Shown: positions 1-5,342 of the stretch, in pieces
How the letters are laid out: every line of letters begins with the position of its first letter
How positions within the stretch are numbered: position 1 is the first letter of the stretch
DNA from: CBDVBZ01 sp965372355
GTDB taxonomy: Bacteria; Krumholzibacteriota; Krumholzibacteriia; WVZY01
Direction of reading: 5' to 3'
NCBI GenBank assembly: GCA_965372355.1
Contig: CBDVBZ010000186.1
Location: forward strand, 1-5,342
DNA: 5,342 bases
Notes under the pieces: generated by a model
What the model was told of the DNA's origin: nothing
What the model saw: only the letters and a program-made list of their open reading frames with translations
Databases searched by the model: none
Program-made: the position numbers and the translations under genes

Positions 1-2
1 AG

Positions 3-128
3 CCGTTTACGAGAGGCGGTCCCAATACGGCGTCGAACTTAAGGCTCCTCTGCGCAAAGCACAATCGCCTGGCGGCACAGGAAGTGTTTGGCGCGGACGC
101 CATGAAGCGGTTCCGGCGAAGAGAGTAG
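3..128 (+). CDS. HNH endonuclease-type protein, C-terminal end only
   Basis: This is the 3' end of a gene entering from the left, 41 codons plus TAG at 126-128. The visible residues begin PFTRGGPNTASNLRLLC and continue AKHNRLAAQEVFG, ending in a basic tail KRFRRRE. The pattern GG, five residues, NL, RLLC, two residues, HN is the second half of an HNH nuclease domain (family pattern DHI..P...GG.....NL..LC..HN), with the central Asn and final His present. The first His of the motif and everything N-terminal lie outside the window. So it cannot be said whether the gene is intact, nor whether it belongs to a homing, restriction, phage or stand-alone nuclease. It runs convergently into the thioredoxin remnant with 8 bases between stop codons and no terminator hairpin seen. 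The family match rests on the motif read by eye; the short length limits confidence. Confidence 0.72.
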   Translation, partial: PFTRGGPNTASNLRLLCAKHNRLAAQEVFGADAMKRFRRRE

Positions 129-136
129 CTCCGCCC

Positions 137-352
137 TCAGCGCGTGTCGGCGTCGAGGCCAAACACCTTCTCGAGCGTCTCCTCGAGGTTGGGTCCTCGA
201 AGACTGACGCGTTTGGCAACGATGATACCGTTTCGGTCAATCAGGATCGGTATGGGAATCGTCGCGATCTCGGCGGCGAATGTGCCGTCGGGTTGCCGTT
301 CCATGGCGACGACGCCGTTCTCATCATGCGGTACCTGCCAGTCGAGGTATCG
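137..352 (-). pseudogene. Thioredoxin-fold (TlpA/AhpC-TSA-like) gene remnant, 5'-truncated
   Basis: On the minus strand a frame of 71 codons ends at TGA (139-137). It reads RYLDWQVPHDENG, then ERQPDGTF, IATIPIPILIDRNGIIVAKR, and LRGPNLEETLEKVFG. This matches the C-terminal half of TlpA/AhpC-TSA redoxins: the cis-Pro strand (I-P before the P-I-L-I-D-R-N-G strand-turn) and the final helix after LRG. Directly upstream in frame is TGA (355-353), and beyond it this frame is out of register with the real C-terminus of the phosphatase gene. The N-terminal half with the CxxC or peroxidatic Cys is therefore missing. The only internal ATG (codon 17) has no ribosome-binding site and would give a product without an active site. 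I read this as a deletion remnant of a gene once downstream of the phosphatase. An assembly join near 352-360 is the alternative. Confidence 0.7.
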
Positions 353-359
353 TCATGGA

Positions 360-1178
360 CTACTGACCACGGCGATAGAGTATGAACGTCAGATCATCCG
401 GTTTGGATGGGTCGCCCTCGGATGGGTTGCACATTCTCTCAAGAGCTTTGCGCGATAACGCTTCGGCCGCTTTGTCTAGCGGACCCTTGCGCATCAGGGC
501 AACGATTTCCTCGAGGTGTAGATTATCGGCGAGTCCGTCGCTGGCAAGCAACACCGTATCACGTCTGCACAGCTCGAGTGGAGCGCCCACTTGAATGTGC
601 ATGTCAGCCGTACCGATCAGGTTGGACACGAGGTGACGGTCCTCGTGATACATAGCGGCGTTTTCATCCAGCATCCCGCTCTCGACCGCATAGCCGACGG
701 GTGAGTGCGGCACGATGTGCAGTTTGACCTTGCCGCGCTGGCCGACAACGAGGATCTCCGAATCGCCCACGTGGTACGGACGGATCTGGTTGGCCTGGAT
801 CTCGACGATCGCAAGCGTTGTTGCCGCCCCGACACCGAGGTCCAGTACGGCCTGATTGGCCTTTTCGAATGCGTTGATAATGCTCGAGCGGAGTTGGGTC
901 TTGTCTTCGGATGTCTCCTTGAGCGAGCTCTGGACGGATTCTACCGTGATGTTCGAGGCGCGTTCGCCGCTCCGGTGCCCGCCGACACCGTCGGCAACAA
1001 CGAGCACCGCCGATCCACCGTTCAGATTGAAAATCGCTGCGGCGTCCTCGTTCTTTTCCTTGTCACTATCGGGCTCGCGTACCGAGTACACGACGGCGAC
1101 GCCGACACCCGCGGGATGGGTCTCGCCCGCAACGAGATCTTTGTTGCTAAAGAGCTTCCTGGCTGGCAAATCCGTCAA
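360..1178 (-). CDS. PP2C-family (PPM) serine/threonine protein phosphatase
   Basis: The 272-residue product fits a cytosolic, metal-dependent single-domain PP2C phosphatase (usually 240-290 residues), which removes phosphate from Ser/Thr, often opposite Hanks-type kinases. Motifs in order: NED (43-45, metal Asp45), VADGVGGHRSG (61-71, metal Asp63), GAATTLAIVEI (117-127), HVGDSEILVV (136-145), HSPVG (158-162), LLASDGLADN (210-219, metal Asp214) and DDLTFILYRR (261-270). The last replaces the common Asp-Asn with Asp-Asp, keeping the metal-binding Asp261. No signal peptide, membrane segment or extra sensor domain is seen. The start is TTG at 1178-1176, preceded by GGAGG (1188-1184) at 5 bases; a nearby ATG is out of frame and closes at once. 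It lies 179 bases downstream of thrC, behind several hairpins, so it may have its own transcript. No kinase gene is in the window, so its substrate is unknown. Confidence 0.93.
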   Translation of the reverse strand: MTDLPARKLFSNKDLVAGETHPAGVGVAVVYSVREPDSDKEKNEDAAAIFNLNGGSAVLVVADGVGGHRSGERASNITVESVQSSLKETSEDKTQLRSSIINAFEKANQAVLDLGVGAATTLAIVEIQANQIRPYHVGDSEILVVGQRGKVKLHIVPHSPVGYAVESGMLDENAAMYHEDRHLVSNLIGTADMHIQVGAPLELCRRDTVLLASDGLADNLHLEEIVALMRKGPLDKAAEALSRKALERMCNPSEGDPSKPDDLTFILYRRGQ

Positions 1179-1183
1179 GACAT

Positions 1184-1188
1184 CCTCC
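1184..1188 (-). promoter_or_regulatory. Shine-Dalgarno site fixing the TTG start of the phosphatase
   Basis: GGAGG on the minus strand sits 5 bases before the TTG at 1178. It decides the start: the ATG overlapping the site reads ATG-TCT-TGA and cannot be used. Confidence 0.75.
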
Positions 1189-1192
1189 GTCG

Positions 1193-1216
1193 GGGATTTT
1201 CACGGACAAAAATCCC
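1193..1216 (-). repeat. Inverted repeat GGGATTTT/AAAATCCC in the phosphatase leader
   Basis: A perfect 8-bp inverted repeat (1193-1200 and 1209-1216) encloses an 8-base loop. It lies 4 bases before the phosphatase Shine-Dalgarno on the transcribed minus strand. As RNA it would form a hairpin just 5' of the ribosome-binding site, or as DNA it could be an operator. Only the symmetry is seen; any function is inference. Confidence 0.45.
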
Positions 1217-1242
1217 ACAACGGGGAAATTTGTGCCAGAGGT

Positions 1243-1268
1243 TTTCTGCGTTGCTAACCCGGCAGAAA
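1243..1268. repeat. Inverted repeat TTTCTGC/GCAGAAA in the thrC-phosphatase spacer
   Basis: A perfect 7-bp inverted repeat (1243-1249 and 1262-1268) has a 12-base interval. It abuts the outer end of the large hairpin at 1268-1332, sharing base 1268, so the two structures would compete or stack. It may be chance, but it adds to the density of symmetry in this short spacer. Confidence 0.35.
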
Positions 1269-1332
1269 GGCTCAAACGTGCCAATTGAACTGCGTCCGCA
1301 GGACGCGAGTTCCAATTGAGTACGTTGAGCCT
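1268..1332. repeat. Long imperfect inverted repeat, ~27-bp hairpin; possible thrC terminator or REP/MITE-like element
   Basis: Arms at 1268-1297 and 1301-1332 pair over a GCA loop. Outer segment AGGCTCAA pairs with TTGAGCCT (8 bp). Then come CGT/ACG, CAATTG/CAATTG, AACT/AGTT and GCGTCC/GGACGC, interrupted only by single bulges (1276, 1307, 1312) and one small internal loop, for about 27 base pairs in all. It begins 26 bases after the thrC stop in the direction of transcription. The bases after the stem on the minus strand (TTTCTGCC, sharing the stem's last T) form only a weak T-run, so a classical intrinsic terminator is not clear. A dispersed intergenic repeat is equally possible. No second copy is visible in this window. 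Confidence 0.6.
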
Positions 1333-1357
1333 GGGTAACCATGGAAATGGGAACAGG

Positions 1358-2530
1358 TTACCTGCCATACAGATGCGAGTACTTGTGACCGCTCCCCGTG
1401 ATGAACAGCACAACGGTCTCGTCATCGGCAATCCACCCCATTTTGCGCAGACGCTGAAAAGCAGCCAGCGTGGCCCCGCCTTCGGGCGCGGGGAAGATAC
1501 CCTGGGTGGCGCCGATGAGGTTCGCGGCTTCCAGCATCTCGTCATCGGGCACCGCAACGGCTGTCCCGTTGCTTTCTCGAAGCGCGCGAAGCATGAGAAA
1601 ATCGCCAACCGCGCCCGGTACACGCAAACCGTCTGCGATCGTTTTGGCTCCCTCCCACATGTCCGCGAACTCCGACCCATCCTCGAACGCCTTGACGATG
1701 GGCGCGCATCCATCGGACTGAACGGTGACCATGCGCGGTCGTTTCGAGTCGATCCAGCCGATGGCCTCCATTTCGTCGAACGCCTTCCACATCCCCACGA
1801 GACCCGTGCCACCGCCCGTCGGATAGATCATGACATCGGGGAGCGTCCAGTTCATTTGCTCCGCGATTTCCATGCCCATGGTCTTCTTGCCCTCGAGCCG
1901 GTACGGCTCCTTTAGCGTCGACACATCGAAGCGATCCCCGTTCTTGTTGTCCTCGGCGGCGAAACGGCCGCAGTCCGTGATCACACCATCGACGAGCGTT
2001 ACGTGCGCTCCCAGCGCCTTGCACTCGGCGATGAACGGGTGGGGAACGTCTTTTGGCATGTAGACGAACGCGTCCATTCCGGCGAGCGCTGCGTAGGCGC
2101 TCATCGCACCCGCCGCGTTGCCTGCCGAAGGAATCGACAGCTTCTTTGCTCCCAGCTCAAACGCACGGGACACAGCCAGCGCCAGCCCCCGAGCCTTGAA
2201 CGAACCCGTTGGGTTGACACCTTCGTCCTTTGTATACAGGTGCTCGAAGCCGACGCTCTCCCCCAATCGGGACGCAAGTGTTAGCGGTGTGAAACCCTCG
2301 CCGAGGGTCAGTGCGTAACGCGGATCCTGGACGGGTAAAAGCTCGCGATACCGCCATAACGTCGGCGGTCTGTCTCGAAGGACAGACTTGTCGAACGCCC
2401 GCGCCGCGGCGAGATCGTAGCGGGCCAGAAGCGGACGGCCGCAATCCGCGCAGAGATTCAACAGCTGTGTGGCATCGTACTCGCGCCCACAAAGTGCGCA
2501 TTCGAGATGAGTAAGGAAACTCTCAGGCAT
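1358..2530 (-). CDS. thrC: Threonine synthase
   Basis: This PLP-dependent enzyme converts O-phospho-L-homoserine and water to L-threonine and phosphate, the last step of threonine synthesis, in the cytosol. The product has 390 residues, normal for the compact bacterial/archaeal class. It opens with a zinc-ribbon-like segment carrying two CxxC pairs (Cys11/Cys14 and Cys27/Cys30), seen in a subset of ThrC proteins. LGEGFTPL (77-84) precedes the PLP-lysine motif NPTGSFKARG (106-115; Lys112 forms the Schiff base). SAGNAAGA (135-142), the phosphate-binding glycine loop PTGGGTGLVG (237-246) and the C-terminal TGSGHKY (378-384) follow. The ATG at 2530 is preceded by AAGGA (2545-2541) at 10 bases. 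The gene starts 3 bases after the dehydrogenase stop, so the two are almost certainly co-transcribed. A related PLP lyase such as cysteate synthase shares the fold, but ThrC is the simplest reading. Confidence 0.92.
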   Translation of the reverse strand: MPESFLTHLECALCGREYDATQLLNLCADCGRPLLARYDLAAARAFDKSVLRDRPPTLWRYRELLPVQDPRYALTLGEGFTPLTLASRLGESVGFEHLYTKDEGVNPTGSFKARGLALAVSRAFELGAKKLSIPSAGNAAGAMSAYAALAGMDAFVYMPKDVPHPFIAECKALGAHVTLVDGVITDCGRFAAEDNKNGDRFDVSTLKEPYRLEGKKTMGMEIAEQMNWTLPDVMIYPTGGGTGLVGMWKAFDEMEAIGWIDSKRPRMVTVQSDGCAPIVKAFEDGSEFADMWEGAKTIADGLRVPGAVGDFLMLRALRESNGTAVAVPDDEMLEAANLIGATQGIFPAPEGGATLAAFQRLRKMGWIADDETVVLFITGSGHKYSHLYGR

Positions 2531-2533
2531 TGT

Positions 2534-3334
2534 CTATCGATCCTTGTTCAGTTTGGCGAGCGTATTCAACACAAAACTCTTTGGCAGAACTCTTGACGTG
2601 GCAAAGGCGCCAAGTCGGTTCTTCGTCCCGGCAATCACGGTCCGCTTGCGCTTGAGCATTGCCTCGTAGCCGATCTTCGCGACGGACTCCGGGTCCATGA
2701 CCATAGCCGCCCTGCCTGCGACCTTGCTCTGCTTTACCCCCGCCCGCTTGTTGAATTCGGTGTCGGTCGGCCCGGGGCAAAGTGTCGTCACGCTGACACC
2801 GGTGTCCTTGAGCTCTGTTGCAATGGCCTCGGAGAACGACAGGACAAATGCCTTGGAAGCAAAGTAAGCGGCCATATACGGTCCCGGCAGGTAAGCAGCC
2901 GTCGATGCGACATTCAAGAGGCGCCCGTTGCCACGCTCGATCATCCCCGGGAGAACCAAACGGGTCAGGTGAACGAGAGAAGTGACGTTGAGCTGAATGA
3001 GGTCAAGAATCTTTTGGGTATCGATCTTGAGAAGCGCACCCGATGCGCCAACACCGGCGTTGTTGACGAGGACGTCGAGCTCGACCGAGCTGTCCCGGAG
3101 CTGCTCGAAGATCTCATCCGGTGCCCCTGCCACCGCGAGGTCTTTGGGTATGACGGTGACGCGGCACGCGTGCAACGACTCGAGCTCGGCGGCGACACGT
3201 TTAAGCCTGGCCTCGTCGCGCGACACCAGAATCAGATTGTACCCATCGCGTGCAAAAAGCTTTGCGAGTTCGTAACCGATGCCGACGGAGGCGCCGGTTA
3301 CGAGCGCGGTCTTCCGGTTTTCCTGAGCCGTCAT
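2534..3334 (-). CDS. Short-chain dehydrogenase/reductase (classical SDR)
   Basis: This is a 266-residue NAD(P)(H)-dependent oxidoreductase of the classical SDR family, probably cytosolic. The Rossmann glycine motif TGASVGIG is at 13-20, and the basic SRDEARL (38-44, Arg39) after the second strand suggests NADP preference. NNAG is at 91-94. The catalytic tetrad is Asn116, Ser144 (in NVAST), Tyr157 and Lys161 (YFASK), and PGPTDTEF (187-194) follows. A C-terminal extension after ~230 is basic and hydrophobic, as in DltE-like SDRs. The frame is open upstream to an ATG at 3454. I chose the ATG at 3334 because it has AAGGA (3349-3345) at 10 bases, gives a normal N-terminus just before the first strand, and lies downstream of a good -10 element at 3386-3381. 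The stop is 3 bases from thrC. The substrate is not deducible, and no threonine-pathway role is implied beyond co-transcription. Confidence 0.92.
   Translation of the reverse strand: MTAQENRKTALVTGASVGIGYELAKLFARDGYNLILVSRDEARLKRVAAELESLHACRVTVIPKDLAVAGAPDEIFEQLRDSSVELDVLVNNAGVGASGALLKIDTQKILDLIQLNVTSLVHLTRLVLPGMIERGNGRLLNVASTAAYLPGPYMAAYFASKAFVLSFSEAIATELKDTGVSVTTLCPGPTDTEFNKRAGVKQSKVAGRAAMVMDPESVAKIGYEAMLKRKRTVIAGTKNRLGAFATSRVLPKSFVLNTLAKLNKDR
2541..2545 (-). promoter_or_regulatory. thrC ribosome-binding site inside the end of the dehydrogenase gene
   Basis: AAGGA on the minus strand falls in the Lys-Asp codons just before the dehydrogenase stop, 10 bases from the thrC ATG. Its sequence and spacing match the dehydrogenase's own site at 3349-3345. 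This supports coupled translation of the two genes. Confidence 0.6.
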
Positions 3335-3380
3335 ATCGAACACATCCTTTCGGAATGACACTCCGTCCGCGTAAGCCCCT

Positions 3381-3410
3381 ATTGTAGTTGAAAACGAAGC
3401 CGAACCGCAA
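3381..3410 (-). promoter_or_regulatory. Candidate promoter for the dehydrogenase-thrC unit
   Basis: On the minus strand TACAAT (3386-3381) matches the -10 consensus at five of six bases. TTGCGG (3410-3405) is a weak -35 at an 18-base spacing. Transcription would begin near 3374, giving a leader of about 40 bases before the ATG at 3334. Read by eye only; it assumes a sigma-70-like consensus in an unidentified organism. Confidence 0.45.
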
Positions 3411-3421
3411 GCAGTTGACCA

Positions 3422-3450
3422 TTGAAAGCAGCGGGCTATTGGGGTACCAT
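3422..3450 (+). promoter_or_regulatory. Candidate promoter for the aconitase-family gene
   Basis: TTGAAA (3422-3427, five of six to the -35 consensus) is followed after 17 bases by TACCAT (3445-3450, four of six to the -10). The start would lie near 3457, about 43 bases before the ATG at 3500. The inverted repeat at 3450-3472 would overlap the transcription start. Confidence 0.45.
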
Positions 3451-3472
3451 TCAACGCGATAACCTCGTTGAA
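3450..3472. repeat. Inverted repeat TTCAACG/CGTTGAA, possible operator or leader hairpin
   Basis: A perfect 7-bp inverted repeat (3450-3456 and 3466-3472) is separated by 9 bases. It sits across the predicted transcription start of the aconitase-family gene, a typical repressor position. The intergenic region also carries TTGAAA three times (3388, 3422, 3468), the last overlapping the right arm. The regulator is unknown and chance cannot be excluded. Confidence 0.35.
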
Positions 3473-3499
3473 AGAGTATGTTTGGAGTCAGGATAACAA

Positions 3500-5342
3500 A
3501 TGAAAAAGATACACAAAATAGAACCGGCAAAGTTGAAGCCCGGCAGAGACGCCGGCGATCTGGCGTCACCGGCCGCAGAGAAGGACAAGACAAGTGAGTC
3601 GGGAATGGTCAGGGGAAAGACCCTCATCTTCTGGGACCCAAAGAAGCCGGACAAGAAACTCGATGCCATCGACACCGATCAAATCACACCGGCCAGATAC
3701 TGTGTGTCCGAGAGTCTTGACGCCCTCGACAAAGGCTGGAAGGAAGGCGCATTCAAATACTTGATGCCGGATTTTCGGGAACGGGTACATCGCGGCGAGA
3801 CCTTTCTCATCGCTGGAGATCTTTTTGCTATTGGTTCCTCTCGTGAAATGAGTCCCGCGGGCCTCAAGGCCATCGCGGACGAAGTGTCGCTCGAAATGGT
3901 CATTGTGTGCGCCGACAACATGGGTGACATCTTTCGCAGAAACTCCCTGAACCTCGGCCTCCACGTCGTGCAAAGTCCCGACGCGGTGAAGGACGCCAAA
4001 GATGGCGACACGATGACATTTGACCCGGAGTCGCGAAAGCTCGTCAATGAAACCCAGAACAAGTCGTATGACCCGATCAAGCTCACCGCGAAAGAGGACG
4101 AGATCCGGCGCTTGGGTGGCGTGTTCTCAGTGGGCCGTCGCGAGTTTCGGTCATCCGTCGAGCGTAAGCCTAAGATCGAATGGCCCGATCCGGATACTGC
4201 CCGCCGGCTCACGACGACCGAGCAGATCGTATGGGCGCATCGGGTGGACAAGGATGCCGAGGTCAAACCGGGCGAGACCATTCGAGTGTATGCGGATCTA
4301 TTGCCGGCGTCGGACGGCACGGCGCCCTTTGCCATCCACACGTTCAACCAGATCACGAGCGGTGACACGATTTACCCGCGGCAGGCTGCCGTTGTCAACG
4401 ATCACTTTGTGTATACCGGCAGGGAGGAAGACGAGAAGCAAACGCTCATCGGTCGAGACTTCGCCGAAATGAACGGAATGAAAAAGCCGTACTACGCGAC
4501 GCCCGGCGATGGGATATTCCATTTCTATTTTCCCGAGCAGGGGCTTGTTTATCCCGGGCAGTTCATCCCTGGAGCGGATTCGCACAGCCGGGCCTATGGC
4601 GCGTACGGCGCGGTCGGGTTTCCGGTTGGATCGACGACACTGGGGTTTGGCTGGTCCACCGGCTATGTCTATTTCACACTCGCCAAAGCGCGACGCGTCA
4701 TCTTCACAGGCAATCTGCAACCGTGGGTGAGCGGCAAGGACATCGTGCTCACACTGCTCGAGCGATGGGGCTCGCAGCAATCGCAAGGCATGTCCGTCGA
4801 GCTCGTCGATCAGGACCGGCAGTTCCCCATCGCGTACCGCAACACGATCGCGAACATGATGGCGGAGGGGGAAACACAGAACGGCATCTTTGCGCCGGAC
4901 GAGGTGACGTATGCGTGGTACCGCGACAGGGGCGCCACGGATCTGCCCTACCCCGAGCTCGGGGCGGGAGCGGATGCCCACTACGAGATCTCGGAGACGC
5001 TCGTCCTCGATGAGGTTGTGCCGATGATTGCGAAACCGTTCAGCCCGCGCAATGCGTTTCCCGCGGACGACGTCGCGCGCGAACGGCTTGCGTTCGACAA
5101 GGCGTTTATTGGTTCTTGCACGAACGGAAGCTACGACGATCTTCTCCAGGCGGCGCTGGTGATCCGTGCGGGGCGCGAGACCGGCCACACGAAGGTGGCG
5201 CGGCCGTTTATCATATATCCCGGCTCCGGCGGAGTGAAGAAGCGGATCGAAAATGCCGAGGCGCGTCTCGACGGCGAATCGGTCGCCGATGTGTTCCGCT
5301 CGGTCGGGGGCGTGATCCGCAAGTCGTGGTGCGGGCCGTGCT
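3500..5342 (+). CDS. Aconitase/isopropylmalate-dehydratase-family hydro-lyase with permuted domain order, 3'-partial
   Basis: At least 614 residues are visible; the gene runs off the window. The family dehydrates and rehydrates hydroxy-acids through a [4Fe-4S] cluster. Residues 1-36 are a Lys-rich, probably disordered extension. The swivel domain (about 37-215) resembles LeuD/HacB: DTDQITPARY (58-67), GSSREMSP (112-119; Ser113-Ser114-Arg115 match aconitase Ser642-Arg644, with Met117 where His is usual) and RRNSLNLGL (146-154). The catalytic domains start near 236 and resemble archaeal-type LeuC/HacA: DGTAPFAIHTF (272-282), Asp301-His302, GDGIFH (336-341), GADSHS (358-363), WVSGKD (409-414). 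Cluster ligands are Cys540 (GSCTNG) and Cys611/Cys614 (CGPC, the last codons in the window). AGGA (3490-3493) lies 6 bases before the ATG; Met36 is an alternative start with a weaker site. Swivel-first order is as in AcnB but without its HEAT domain, and opposite to AcnA. Substrate not determinable: citrate, homocitrate, isopropylmalate or another acid. Confidence 0.9.
   Translation, partial: MKKIHKIEPAKLKPGRDAGDLASPAAEKDKTSESGMVRGKTLIFWDPKKPDKKLDAIDTDQITPARYCVSESLDALDKGWKEGAFKYLMPDFRERVHRGETFLIAGDLFAIGSSREMSPAGLKAIADEVSLEMVIVCADNMGDIFRRNSLNLGLHVVQSPDAVKDAKDGDTMTFDPESRKLVNETQNKSYDPIKLTAKEDEIRRLGGVFSVGRREFRSSVERKPKIEWPDPDTARRLTTTEQIVWAHRVDKDAEVKPGETIRVYADLLPASDGTAPFAIHTFNQITSGDTIYPRQAAVVNDHFVYTGREEDEKQTLIGRDFAEMNGMKKPYYATPGDGIFHFYFPEQGLVYPGQFIPGADSHSRAYGAYGAVGFPVGSTTLGFGWSTGYVYFTLAKARRVIFTGNLQPWVSGKDIVLTLLERWGSQQSQGMSVELVDQDRQFPIAYRNTIANMMAEGETQNGIFAPDEVTYAWYRDRGATDLPYPELGAGADAHYEISETLVLDEVVPMIAKPFSPRNAFPADDVARERLAFDKAFIGSCTNGSYDDLLQAALVIRAGRETGHTKVARPFIIYPGSGGVKKRIENAEARLDGESVADVFRSVGGVIRKSWCGPC

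Noticed and set aside
7..240. A 77-codon minus-strand open frame at the left edge
   Set aside because: It is out of frame with the redoxin remnant and antisense to the HNH tail. Both of those carry recognisable motifs and this does not.
144..458. A 104-codon plus-strand open frame
   Set aside because: It is antisense to the redoxin remnant and the phosphatase C-terminus, with no motif of its own.
705..1319. A 204-codon plus-strand open frame across the phosphatase gene and the spacer
   Set aside because: It is antisense to clear PP2C motifs and its extension runs through the inverted-repeat region. No domain was recognised.
1179..1357. A CRISPR-like or tandem repeat array in the repeat-rich spacer
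   Set aside because: The symmetry here is inverted and each element occurs once. There are no regularly spaced direct repeats.
1316..1915. A 199-codon plus-strand open frame inside thrC
   Set aside because: It is antisense to conserved PLP-enzyme sequence, and its composition is that of a shadow frame.
3335..3454. A 40-residue N-terminal extension of the dehydrogenase from the ATG at 3454
   Set aside because: No SDR-like sequence is present there, a good -10 element lies inside it, and the ATG at 3334 has its own ribosome-binding site and a normal family N-terminus.
3679..4368. A 229-codon minus-strand open frame
   Set aside because: It lies opposite the swivel domain of the hydro-lyase, shows a Ser/Arg-rich shadow composition and has no recognisable domain.
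4298..5188. A 296-codon open frame on the minus strand inside the aconitase-family gene
   Set aside because: The opposite strand encodes conserved catalytic motifs over the same bases. This frame is Arg-rich with no family motif and no clear ribosome-binding site, as expected of an antisense shadow in GC-rich coding DNA.

Overview
The window carries five recognisable protein-coding regions and one gene remnant, in moderately GC-rich DNA with ordinary bacterial signals: purine-rich Shine-Dalgarno sites, ATG and TTG starts, and compact spacing. It looks like a chromosomal segment from an environmental bacterium. Nothing seen fixes the phylum. There is no rRNA, tRNA, CRISPR array or transposase.

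Layout. Bases 3-128 (+) are the end of an HNH-nuclease-type gene that enters from outside the window. Eight bases further on, and convergent with it, lies a 5'-truncated thioredoxin-fold (TlpA/AhpC-TSA type) remnant at 137-352 (-), which lacks its N-terminal half and the active site. It abuts the 3' end of a complete PP2C-type Ser/Thr phosphatase gene (360-1178, -; TTG start with a strong GGAGG). A 179-base spacer (1179-1357) follows, packed with inverted repeats, the largest being a ~27-bp imperfect hairpin. Next comes a tight two-gene unit transcribed leftwards: a short-chain dehydrogenase (2534-3334) and threonine synthase thrC (1358-2530), separated by 3 bases, with the thrC ribosome-binding site inside the last dehydrogenase codons. 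A 165-base divergent intergenic region (3335-3499) holds a candidate promoter in each direction. Rightwards from 3500 runs a large aconitase-superfamily gene that leaves the window at 5342.

The most unusual item is this last gene. It is a single polypeptide in which the swivel domain (LeuD/HacB-like) comes before the catalytic [4Fe-4S] domains (LeuC/HacA-like), the reverse of aconitase A, with no AcnB-type N-terminal HEAT domain. Key residues are retained: Ser-Ser-Arg of the swivel domain, Asp-His, Asp-Ser-His and three cysteine ligands. Its substrate cannot be read from the window.

The genes do not form one evident pathway. ThrC is amino-acid biosynthesis, the dehydrogenase is co-transcribed with it by position only, the phosphatase is probably regulatory, and the 1-360 end looks like a decayed or rearranged patch. 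I found no convincing new defence or mobile system.
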